DNA from: an uncultured Spirochaetaceae bacterium
Lineage (GTDB): Bacteria; Spirochaetota; Spirochaetia; Sphaerochaetales; Sphaerochaetaceae
Length of the DNA: 32,185 bases
NCBI GenBank assembly: GCA_944389085.1
Contig: CALXLB010000013.1
Span: 1-32,185, forward strand
Direction: 5' to 3'
Shown: piece by piece, positions 14,990 to 22,192 of the stretch
Layout: the number at the start of each line of letters is the position of its first letter
How positions within the stretch are numbered: position 1 is the first letter of the stretch
The notes under the pieces: generated by a model
What the model was told of the DNA's origin: nothing
Seen by the model: the letters and a program-made list of their open reading frames with translations, nothing else
Database searches by the model: none
Position numbers and translations under genes: made by a program

Positions 14990-16626
14990 GCATATACAAA
15001 AGGTTCTGCAAGGAAACCATCGATGAGAACGGCCGCTTGCTGGACATAGAATTCAACTACCCTGACAACTTCAATTTCGGTTATGACGTTGTCGATGCAA
15101 TAGCTGCGGAAACTCCTGATAAAAGAGCCATGGTATGGTGTAATACAGAGAACGAAGAACATATCTTCTCCTTTTCTGATATCAGCAGAATGAGCAACAA
15201 AGTCGCTTCCGTACTGCTCTCAAACGGCATAAAACGTGGTGACAAAGTCATTGTTGCCCTTAAACGTCACTATGAATACTGGTTCCTGGCTGTAGCCCTG
15301 CACAAAATCGGGGCTGTAATGATTCCTGTCACTCATATGCTCACAGCAGATGACTTCATCTACCGTCTAGATGCTTCAAAGGCTGCCGCTATCATCGCGA
15401 CTCCTTTCAATGATGTTCCGAAGCATGTGACAGAAGCTGTTGCCAGAGAAGGTTATCATCTCAAGCTCTGGACAGTACAGCAGGATATCCCTAGATTCAG
15501 GAACCTCACAAAAGAGATGGAAGAGGCACCGGACACACTGGAGAGAATCGAGACAAAGGTCACAGATCCAATGGTGCTCTATTTCACTTCAGGAACTACA
15601 GGATATCCTAAAGGAGTCATCCATGATTTCTCCTACCCTCTTGCACATATCGTGACAGCAGCATACTGGCAGCAGGCAGAGGATGATGGCCTTCATTTCA
15701 CTGTCTCAGAGACAGGATGGGCAAAGGCCTCCTGGGGCAAGATCTATGGGCAGTGGCTTGTCGGAAGTGCTGTAATGGTCTTTGATTTTGATAATTTCGA
15801 TCCGCGTCAGCTTGCCACTGTCATCAACCGCTATGGAGTCACCTCATTCTGTGCCCCACCTACAATCTATCGCTATCTGGTGAAAAAGGGCGTACCTGAG
15901 ATGCCATCACTGCGGCATACAGTCACAGCTGGAGAATATCTCAATCCGGAAATCTTCCGCATGTTCAAAGAGAAGACAGGCCTTGAGCTTCATGAGGGAT
16001 ATGGGCAGACAGAGACAACGCTTCTGGCAGCAAACTTCAAAGGGATGAAAGCTGTCGATGGTTCTCTTGGTGTTCCTTCCCCGCAGTACGATGTCCGCCT
16101 TATAGCAAAAGATGGCAGTACCCCGAAGATGGGAGAAATCGGAGAGATTGTAGTTGTACCAAAGGATGGGAAGAAGCCTATCGGAGTGTTCTCTGGCTAC
16201 CTTGGAAACAATGACCTCTATAAAGATGTCTGGCGCGGAGGTGTATACCACACAGGAGACTCTGCCTGGATGGATGAGAACGGCGCATTCTGGTTCAATG
16301 GCCGTTTCGATGACATCATCAAGAGCGGCGGATTCCGTATCGGACCGGGAGAGATTGAAGATATCCTGATCACACACCCCGCTGTTCTCGAATGCAGTGT
16401 AATCGGTGTTCCTGATCCGCTTCGCGGACAGGCAGTAAAAGCCATTGTCGTACTTGCAGATGGATTTGAAGCCTCTCACCATCTGGACAAGGAGATCAAG
16501 GATTACTGCAATTCCAGGCTCGCAGAGTATAAATGGATCCGTATAGTGGAATTCACAGATGCTATGCCGAAGACTATCAGCGGCAAGATAAAGAAAGCTG
16601 AGCAGCGCGCTGCTGCAAAGAATTGA
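14986..16626 (+). CDS. AMP-forming acyl-CoA ligase, medium-chain/ACSM-like
   Basis: This 546-residue ANL-superfamily enzyme activates a carboxylic acid through an acyl-adenylate to an acyl-CoA. Motifs are the P-loop YFTSGTTGYPKGVIH, ETGWAKASWGKIYGQWL (typical of the ACSM medium-chain group), GYGQTET, HTGDSAW, and the hinge FDDIIKSGGFRIGPGEIE. The adenylation lysine is Lys534 in KTISGKIKK. It overlaps accA by ATGA and is the last gene before a strong terminator, so it is a true member of the fatty acid operon. That is unusual: it may recycle or scavenge fatty or branched acids or provide primers in the absence of a local fabH. This role is inference, and the chain length is not predictable from the sequence. 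Confidence 0.9.
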   Translation: MSIYKRFCKETIDENGRLLDIEFNYPDNFNFGYDVVDAIAAETPDKRAMVWCNTENEEHIFSFSDISRMSNKVASVLLSNGIKRGDKVIVALKRHYEYWFLAVALHKIGAVMIPVTHMLTADDFIYRLDASKAAAIIATPFNDVPKHVTEAVAREGYHLKLWTVQQDIPRFRNLTKEMEEAPDTLERIETKVTDPMVLYFTSGTTGYPKGVIHDFSYPLAHIVTAAYWQQAEDDGLHFTVSETGWAKASWGKIYGQWLVGSAVMVFDFDNFDPRQLATVINRYGVTSFCAPPTIYRYLVKKGVPEMPSLRHTVTAGEYLNPEIFRMFKEKTGLELHEGYGQTETTLLAANFKGMKAVDGSLGVPSPQYDVRLIAKDGSTPKMGEIGEIVVVPKDGKKPIGVFSGYLGNNDLYKDVWRGGVYHTGDSAWMDENGAFWFNGRFDDIIKSGGFRIGPGEIEDILITHPAVLECSVIGVPDPLRGQAVKAIVVLADGFEASHHLDKEIKDYCNSRLAEYKWIRIVEFTDAMPKTISGKIKKAEQRAAAKN

Positions 16627-16627
16627 C

Positions 16628-16659
16628 GAAGCCGCCGGCAATGTCCGGCGCTTCTTTTT
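16628..16659 (+). terminator. Rho-independent terminator of the fab operon
   Basis: A hairpin pairs GAAG + CGCCGG (16628-16638, C16632 bulged) with CCGGCG + CTTC (16645-16654), with loop CAATGT, followed directly by TTTTT. It begins 1 nt after the ligase stop codon. It separates the fatty acid operon from the methyltransferase gene. Confidence 0.9.
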
Positions 16660-16735
16660 GCCAGTCACTCTGAGATTATATGAAGAAAGGCTGGTACAAA
16701 AGCTGTACTCTCTTCTTCTCCCTCCTCTCTTACTG

Positions 16736-16741
16736 TATCCT
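16736..16741 (+). promoter_or_regulatory. -10 element predicting a leaderless methyltransferase start
   Basis: TATCCT ends exactly 6 nt before ATG 16748, and no ribosome binding site is present in the pyrimidine-rich sequence in front of it. After the strong terminator at 16628-16659 this gene needs its own promoter. The hexamer is a weaker match than those at the other leaderless genes. Confidence 0.35.
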
Positions 16742-16747
16742 CAGATT

Positions 16748-17497
16748 ATGGAACGCTATACAGACATCAACAGCAGGATGATAGACAGACGAGCAGAGAA
16801 TGGCTGGGAATGGGCTATTCCCGTATCACACGAGACATATGCAGAAGCACTGAATGGAGAAATCAGGCTATTCCTCACTCCGACAAAACCGGTACCGCTA
16901 AGCTGGCTTGGAGATTTGAGGAAAAAGAAAGTGCTGGCTCTTGCGGCAGGAGGAGGACAGCAAGGGCCATTGCTTGCAGCCTCCAAAGCTACCGTTACAG
17001 TATTCGACAACTCAAAGAGAATGCTGGAACTGGACGGAATGGTAGCACAGAGGGAGGGCTATGAGATAGAACTCATAAAAGGTGACATGACCGAGGCTCT
17101 GCCATTTCCAGATGAACATTTCGACCTGATCATCAATCCAGTATCCAATTGCTATATTGAAGACATGAGCCATCTCTGGAAAGAATGCTGGAGAGTGCTA
17201 AAGCCTGGAGCAAGGCTGCTTGCAGGACTGGATAATGGCATGAACTTCATAGTCGATGATGATGAGGAGAGAATAATACATCCTCTCCCATTCAACCCGC
17301 TGCGAAATCCGGAACAGCTGGCACAGCTGACAGAAGATGAGGGAATACAGTTCTCTCACTCCTACGAAGACAATCTCCAGACAATGCTGGACGCAGGATT
17401 CACTCTGAAAGGAATCTTTTCCGACACAAACAGCAATGGAAGACTGAAAGACCTTGGCATACCATCATTCTATGCTGTTAATTCTATGAAAATATAA
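16748..17497 (+). CDS. Class I SAM-dependent methyltransferase
   Basis: This 249-residue protein has a Rossmann-fold methyltransferase core. SAM-binding motif I is VLALAAGGGQQGPLLA, followed by an acidic loop VTVFDNSKRML, GDMTEALPFPDEHFDLIINP (motifs II/III) and a WRVLKPGARLLAG segment. The N-terminal EWAIPVSHETYAEA and LTPTKPVP belong to a widespread bacterial subfamily whose substrate is not known to me. The open frame reaches TTG 16658, but that codon lies in the terminator's T-tract. ATG 16748 is preferred because the conserved family N-terminus starts soon after it. Confidence 0.85.
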   Translation: MERYTDINSRMIDRRAENGWEWAIPVSHETYAEALNGEIRLFLTPTKPVPLSWLGDLRKKKVLALAAGGGQQGPLLAASKATVTVFDNSKRMLELDGMVAQREGYEIELIKGDMTEALPFPDEHFDLIINPVSNCYIEDMSHLWKECWRVLKPGARLLAGLDNGMNFIVDDDEERIIHPLPFNPLRNPEQLAQLTEDEGIQFSHSYEDNLQTMLDAGFTLKGIFSDTNSNGRLKDLGIPSFYAVNSMKI

Positions 17498-17538
17498 TAT
17501 ATACCGATTATGGATTTATATTTATGTATATATTATAT
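17492..17538. repeat. Perfect 13-bp AT-rich inverted repeat after the methyltransferase gene
   Basis: ATATAATATATAC (17492-17504) and GTATATATTATAT (17526-17538) are exact reverse complements separated by 21 nt. The left arm covers the methyltransferase stop codon. There is no GC core or clear T-tract, so a classical terminator is unlikely. A protein-binding site, or an mRNA 3'-end structure, is more plausible. The remaining intergenic sequence up to 17615 shows nothing else clear. Confidence 0.5.
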
Positions 17539-17621
17539 CAGGAAAGAAAAATACAGGTTTTATGATTGCAATCATGCAAGAGTTGTCCAGAGTACATAAA
17601 AACATAAGAAAAACATTGCTA

Positions 17622-17651
17622 TTGCCTACAGGGCAGAAAATTATCTATTAT
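17622..17651 (+). promoter_or_regulatory. Putative sigma70-like promoter of glgP
   Basis: TTGCCT (17622-17627) is followed after 18 nt by TATTAT (17646-17651). The resulting leader of about 30 nt contains AAGGAG (17678-17683) 5 nt before the glgP start codon. Confidence 0.45.
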
Positions 17652-17688
17652 GAATCGGATTATCTCAAAACGAGACTAAGGAGACTAT

Positions 17689-20214
17689 ATGGCTGACAAA
17701 GCAATAAATACACGCTATGGCCGCACTAAGTCTGACATCGCACAGGATTTTGCGGAACAGCTAAAATACAATCTTGATGCGGATGTATACCACACAACAC
17801 CAGAAGGCCGTTATCAGGCACTCGCATTTGCAATCCGTGATAGAATCATCCATCAGTGGGATCTTTCAAGAAAAACACAGAGAGCAAAACATTCAAAGAG
17901 AGTCTACTACCTTTCCCTCGAATTCCTGATGGGAAGAGCAATGACGAATAATATCATCAACCTCGGGCTTGAAAAGCCTGTAAGAGAGGCTCTTTCCTCA
18001 TTGGGTTACACACTCGAGGAACTGGCAGATGTCGAGCCGGATGCAGGACTTGGCAATGGAGGTCTGGGACGTCTTGCAGCCTGTTTCCTCGATTCCCTCG
18101 CAACACTTGAATATCCGGCTTATGGCTACGGAATAAGATATAACTATGGCATCTTCCGCCAGCAGATCAGAAATGGTCAGCAGGTAGAGGTTCCAGATAA
18201 CTGGCTCAAAGATGGCAACCCGTGGGAAGTAAAAAGACCGGATCTCATCTACCCTGTATTCTTCGGCGGCGAGGTAAGACAGATCAGAGAAGGCGGAAAG
18301 GATTTCTTCCGCTGGATCCCGGCAGAGACTGTAGATGGCATTGCCTATGACACTCCGATTGTAGGTTATGGCGGAAAGACAGTGAACACACTCCGTCTCT
18401 GGTCTGCACAGTCACCAGAGGGTTTCTCTTTCGAGGAGTTCAATTCCGGTGATTACACAGAAGCTGTAAGGAACAAGATCAATGCTGAGACAATCTCTCA
18501 GGTGCTTTATCCTAATGATACAAAATACATGGGCAAGGAACTGAGACTCAAACAGCAGTATTTCTTCGTCTCCTGCTCTCTTCAGGATATTGTCAGAAGG
18601 TTCAAGAGAACAGGAACATACGACTGGTCCACATTCCCTGATGTCGCTGCTATCCAGCTCAATGATACCCATCCATCTCTTGCTATTCCTGAACTGATGA
18701 GAATCCTCATTGACAAGGAAGGACTTGGCTGGGATGAGGCATGGGACATCACAGTGAAGACAATGGGATACACAAACCATACACTCATGCCGGAAGCTCT
18801 GGAGAAGTGGCCGCTGCCAATGCTCGAAAGCCTGCTGCCAAGGCATATGCAGATCATCTATGAGATCAATCAGCGCTTCCTTGATTACGCAGTCTCCTTC
18901 TTCCCGATGCAGGGTGAAAAGATTTCCCGTGTCTCCATCATCGAGGAGTCAACTCCGAAGATGGTAAGAATGGCAAACCTTTCAATCATCGGTTCACATT
19001 CCACAAATGGCGTTGCCGCACTGCACTCTGAACTGCTGAAGAAAGATATGTTCCCAGAGTTCAATCTCATCTTCCCTGAGCGCTTCAATAACAAGACAAA
19101 TGGAATCACACAGCGCCGCTGGCTTGTCGATGCAAACCCGGCACTGACAGAACTTATCAATGACGCAATCGGTGACAAGTGGATTACAGACTACGACAGA
19201 ATTGCAGATCTCAGGAAGTTCGCCGATGATCCATCATTTGTCAGCGAGTTCGGACGTGTCAAAGCAAAAGCAAAGGAAACAGCTGCTGCATTCCTGAAAA
19301 AGGATACAGGCTATATTCTTGACACATCCACGCTCATAGATGTGCAGATAAAGAGAATCCATGAGTACAAGAGACAGCTTCTCAATGCTCTCAACATACT
19401 GATGATCTATAACCGCATGAAGACAGACAGCCAGTATCTTGAAGCATTCCAGCCCACAACATTCCTCTTCGGAGGCAAGGCAGCTCCTGGATATGTCAAT
19501 GCAAAGCTGATCATCAAATTCATAAACAATGTGGCAAAAGTAATTGCCAGCGACAGCCGTGTAAGGGACAAGCTCAAAGTCTTCTTCATGCCAGACTATC
19601 GTGTGACAATGGCAGAAGCCATCATTCCTGCAACAAACATCTCTGAGCAGATTTCCACTGCGGGAACAGAAGCCTCCGGCACAGGAAATATGAAATTCAT
19701 GTTCAATGGCGCACTGACAGTAGGAACTCTTGATGGAGCCAACGTTGAGATTGCCGATGAAGTCGGAAAGGATAATATCTTCATCTTCGGTCATACAGAG
19801 GAAGAGATTTCCGCTCTTGCAGCTTCAGGCTACGATCCAAAGGAATGGTGTGCAAAGGATCCAGAGATTCAGGCCATGATCGATCTTGTTGATTCAGGAT
19901 ACTTCTCAATCAATGAACCTGATATCTTCAAGCCTCTCAGGGAGTCAATCTTCGGCTATGGCGGTGACAGATACTTCCTGCTGGCAGATCTGAGAATGTA
20001 CCATGATATCCATGAGAGCGCCTCCGTGCTCTACAAGACCAATCCTCAGGAATGGAACAGAAAGGCTGTCATCAATATTGCATCCAGTGCAAAGTTCTCA
20101 TCGGACAGGACAATCAATGAATATGCTGAGGATATCTGGCATATCAAGCCATGCAAGGTGAAAAGGTCCTCAAGCGATACAGTTCTTGAAGATGCCAGAA
20201 AAGTCCAGAAATAA
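17689..20214 (+). CDS. glgP: Glycogen/starch (alpha-glucan) phosphorylase
   Basis: This 841-residue GT35 enzyme releases glucose 1-phosphate from alpha-1,4-glucans by phosphorolysis, using pyridoxal phosphate. The length fits the full bacterial form. Diagnostic segments are EFLMGRAMTNNIINL, DAGLGNGGLGRLAACFLDS and QLNDTHPSLAIPELMR. The cofactor site is EASGTGNMKFMFNGALTVGT with Lys669 as the Schiff-base lysine. It has its own promoter and a good ribosome binding site. A membrane protein gene overlaps its last 23 nt. No other glycogen genes are in the window. Confidence 0.97.
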   Translation: MADKAINTRYGRTKSDIAQDFAEQLKYNLDADVYHTTPEGRYQALAFAIRDRIIHQWDLSRKTQRAKHSKRVYYLSLEFLMGRAMTNNIINLGLEKPVREALSSLGYTLEELADVEPDAGLGNGGLGRLAACFLDSLATLEYPAYGYGIRYNYGIFRQQIRNGQQVEVPDNWLKDGNPWEVKRPDLIYPVFFGGEVRQIREGGKDFFRWIPAETVDGIAYDTPIVGYGGKTVNTLRLWSAQSPEGFSFEEFNSGDYTEAVRNKINAETISQVLYPNDTKYMGKELRLKQQYFFVSCSLQDIVRRFKRTGTYDWSTFPDVAAIQLNDTHPSLAIPELMRILIDKEGLGWDEAWDITVKTMGYTNHTLMPEALEKWPLPMLESLLPRHMQIIYEINQRFLDYAVSFFPMQGEKISRVSIIEESTPKMVRMANLSIIGSHSTNGVAALHSELLKKDMFPEFNLIFPERFNNKTNGITQRRWLVDANPALTELINDAIGDKWITDYDRIADLRKFADDPSFVSEFGRVKAKAKETAAAFLKKDTGYILDTSTLIDVQIKRIHEYKRQLLNALNILMIYNRMKTDSQYLEAFQPTTFLFGGKAAPGYVNAKLIIKFINNVAKVIASDSRVRDKLKVFFMPDYRVTMAEAIIPATNISEQISTAGTEASGTGNMKFMFNGALTVGTLDGANVEIADEVGKDNIFIFGHTEEEISALAASGYDPKEWCAKDPEIQAMIDLVDSGYFSINEPDIFKPLRESIFGYGGDRYFLLADLRMYHDIHESASVLYKTNPQEWNRKAVINIASSAKFSSDRTINEYAEDIWHIKPCKVKRSSSDTVLEDARKVQK

Positions 20215-20863
20215 CGAACAGGCTTCGGAGAGCATTGCAGTGATGATACTCATCACGCTCTCCGGAGGGCTGCAGGACGCTTATACCTACATCACACGTG
20301 GCGGTGTTTTCGCCAATGCACAGACTGGAAATATAGTCCTGCTATCAAAAGCGCTCTTCCTCTCGGAATGGGGAAGAGTTCTTTCATATCTTGTACCGAT
20401 TGCAGCTTATGCCCTTGGAGTACTTGCCTCAGCGCTTCTCCGTCATCGATATAAAAACCATGAGGGAACTTTCCACTGGCGTCACATAGTCGTACTTCTG
20501 GAAATCATCCTGCTCACCGTGGTCAGTTTCCTGCCTGAAGAGGTCAGCAGTGCAGCCAATGCCATAGTCTCATTTTCCTGTGCCATGCAAGTCGAAGCAT
20601 TCAGAAAAGCCAGAGGACATGCATATGCCAGCACAATGTGCATAGGAAACCTCAAATCATGTATGGAGAACCTTGCGGACTACATCACAGAAAAAAAAGA
20701 AGGAAGCCTTAAAAATGTCCTCTACTACGCCCTTGTTATAGCAGTATTCGCATTAGGGGCCGGAAGCGGAGCTCTCCTGTCCATCTCCTTTGGCTTCAAT
20801 GCAATTCTTGCGTCTTCCATTCTGCTTTCCATAGCATTTCTCCTAATGCTGAGAAGAACCTAA
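20192..20863 (+). CDS. DUF1275 (YoaK-type) integral membrane protein
   Basis: This 223-residue protein has about six hydrophobic helices and the DUF1275 hallmark GGLQDAYTYITRGGVFANAQTGN near its N-terminus. Also typical are FSCAMQVEAFRK and STMCIGNLKSCMENLADYI. Members are inner-membrane proteins of uncertain function. ATG 20192 lies inside the end of glgP; the upstream TTG at 20186 is an alternative. A weak ribosome binding site suggests coupling to glgP translation. The 3' end overlaps the convergent macro-like gene by 21 bp. Confidence 0.85.
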   Translation: MPEKSRNNEQASESIAVMILITLSGGLQDAYTYITRGGVFANAQTGNIVLLSKALFLSEWGRVLSYLVPIAAYALGVLASALLRHRYKNHEGTFHWRHIVVLLEIILLTVVSFLPEEVSSAANAIVSFSCAMQVEAFRKARGHAYASTMCIGNLKSCMENLADYITEKKEGSLKNVLYYALVIAVFALGAGSGALLSISFGFNAILASSILLSIAFLLMLRRT

Positions 20864-21562
20864 AAACAGCGCAAGGCTTTTCTCATCAGGAAGGATGAAA
20901 GACACAGCAAGAGGCCTATCAGGGTACAAGGCGAAGAAAGCACTTACAGAAGATGTTGCTATCTCGCTTTCAATGGAGAGCGGATAATCAGAAAGAGGTG
21001 CTATAGAGAGCGTGGCATAGCCGCCTTCAATAGTCTTCTCCAGGATGTGCTTATAAGCAGAAACAAGCCTTTCTTTAGCTTTCAGGCCATCATTGAAATG
21101 CACTCGAGGCACTGTCAGAACAGCTTCGGCATTCCACTTATTGATACCTGGATATAACTGAAGGGCTTCTTCCGGAACAGCAGCTGCCATACTTTCATAT
21201 GAGGAAATATCATCAGCCACGGCTGTCATGGTACTTACATCTATTGCAGAAATAAGCTCCTCAACAAATCCTTTCTCGATGATTATCTCTTCAAGGATGA
21301 ATCCATCAAGCATCAGGTATGAGTCAAGGAAACGCATGAGAAATTCCCTTACCAGAACCATCTCGCCCCTTCCTTCTGTAAGATAGGTTCGGATATACCT
21401 TTTACCATGATCTTCCCGTACCCCGCCTACTCTTAAGCTTTTGCCAAGAAAAGACGCTCTGGAAATCGTATAGAAAAGCACATCATCAAGGTCCTCTCTG
21501 GGATTTTCCTTGATGCGGCTGACAATAGCTGCAAGGAGTGAATTATCATTAATATTCCGCAT
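20843..21562 (-). CDS. Uncharacterised protein with macro-domain-like C-terminal half
   Basis: I do not recognise the full 239-residue protein. Roughly residues 160-235 follow the pattern of a macro (ADP-ribose-binding) domain: a helix RLVSAYKHILEKTIEGG, strand YATLSIAPLSDYPLS at the place of the usual SIAFPxIStGxYGYP, a helix, then strand PLAVSFILPDEKSLALF. The glycine of the substrate loop is missing, and residues 1-90 do not clearly show the usual early NAAN motif, so a divergent or non-binding version is possible. The start ATG has no ribosome binding site but has TACAAT exactly 6 nt upstream. It is divergent from the MocA-like gene, with 27 nt between the start codons. Confidence 0.65.
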   Translation of the reverse strand: MRNINDNSLLAAIVSRIKENPREDLDDVLFYTISRASFLGKSLRVGGVREDHGKRYIRTYLTEGRGEMVLVREFLMRFLDSYLMLDGFILEEIIIEKGFVEELISAIDVSTMTAVADDISSYESMAAAVPEEALQLYPGINKWNAEAVLTVPRVHFNDGLKAKERLVSAYKHILEKTIEGGYATLSIAPLSDYPLSIESEIATSSVSAFFALYPDRPLAVSFILPDEKSLALFLGSSQH

Positions 21563-21568
21563 ACTGCG

Positions 21569-21574
21569 ATTGTA
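21569..21574 (-). promoter_or_regulatory. -10 element predicting a leaderless start of the macro-like gene
   Basis: On the minus strand TGCTACAAT gives an extended -10 (TGn plus TACAAT) ending 6 nt before the ATG at 21562. No ribosome binding site lies between them. Confidence 0.5.
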
Positions 21575-21577
21575 GCA

Positions 21578-21583
21578 TAAAAT
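21578..21583 (+). promoter_or_regulatory. -10 element predicting a leaderless start of the MocA-like gene
   Basis: TAAAAT is followed by 6 nt (GGGAGC) and ATG 21590. The GGGAG stretch is only 1 nt from the ATG, too close to act as a Shine-Dalgarno sequence. It is 3 bp from the opposing -10 at 21569-21574, so the two promoters cannot easily be occupied at the same time. Confidence 0.45.
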
Positions 21584-21589
21584 GGGAGC

Positions 21590-22153
21590 ATGACAGTAAT
21601 ACTCCTCGCAGCAGGATTATCAGAGAGAATGGGACAGAACAAGCTTCTGCTGCCATTCGGCAATACAACAGTGCTTGGATCCGTAATAGAAGCTGTACGT
21701 ACCGTCACATCTTCCATGATAATCATCACTGGCCACGACAGAGAGGGAGTTGAAGCAGAAGCCAGACGGTATAATGTGAGAACTGTATATGCTGAAGATT
21801 ATCGCAAGGGACAGCTCTATAGTACGCTGAAAGGGCTTGAATCTATCGCAGATGATGATTTTGCCATTCTTCCAGGGGATCTGCCATTAATAAGAAGCGA
21901 GGATATCAGGGGGACTTTCAGCATGCTCAGGGATTATACGATAGTAAGAGCTGTCTGCAACCAGACGCCAGGGCATCCTGTAGTTTACAGAAAAGAACAC
22001 AGGAAAAAGCTTTTAGCATTTTCTGGAACCATGAAAGAATATCTGGCTCTCCATGATACTGGTTTATATCCAGCAAGTGCTGGCTGCATTCTGGATGTAG
22101 ACACACCCGAGAAATACAAGGAAGCTGTAAAGAAAGCAAAGGCCGGCGATTAA
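21590..22153 (+). CDS. MobA/MocA-like nucleotidyltransferase
   Basis: This 187-residue protein is an NTP-transferase of the MobA/MocA type. It shows the nucleotide loop LAAGLSERMGQNKLLLPFG at the N-terminus, LPGDLPLI as the metal-binding Asp motif near residue 93, and CNQTPGHPVVY, which is typical of the MocA/xanthine dehydrogenase accessory group. MocA enzymes attach CMP to molybdopterin for molybdenum hydroxylases. No molybdoenzyme or other cofactor gene is nearby, so the substrate is uncertain. Its 3' end encodes the hairpin that serves the convergent clpB gene. Confidence 0.85.
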   Translation: MTVILLAAGLSERMGQNKLLLPFGNTTVLGSVIEAVRTVTSSMIIITGHDREGVEAEARRYNVRTVYAEDYRKGQLYSTLKGLESIADDDFAILPGDLPLIRSEDIRGTFSMLRDYTIVRAVCNQTPGHPVVYRKEHRKKLLAFSGTMKEYLALHDTGLYPASAGCILDVDTPEKYKEAVKKAKAGD

Positions 22154-22160
22154 GCCGGCC
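22134..22160 (-). terminator. clpB terminator hairpin encoded within the 3' end of the convergent gene
   Basis: GGCCGGC (22141-22147) and GCCGGCC (22154-22160) form a perfect 7-bp GC stem with loop GATTAA. On the minus strand the stem is followed by TTTGCTTTC, a broken T-tract, 31 nt after the clpB stop. The plus-strand side encodes the last residues of the MocA-like protein, and its TAA stop lies in the loop. Confidence 0.7.
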
Positions 22161-22169
22161 GGAGAGAAG

Positions 22170-22192
22170 AGACGCAATGCGTCTGCTGTTTT
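22170..22192 (+). terminator. Possible terminator of the MocA-like gene
   Basis: AGACG and CGTCT form the stem of a short hairpin (22170-22184), followed after GCTG by TTTT. It overlaps the end of clpB. The stem is short, so termination may be weak. Confidence 0.4.

Noticed and set aside
16658..16747. TTG start extending the methyltransferase by 30 residues
   Set aside because: The TTG lies in the terminator T-tract and the extension (Leu/Pro rich) is not part of the family.
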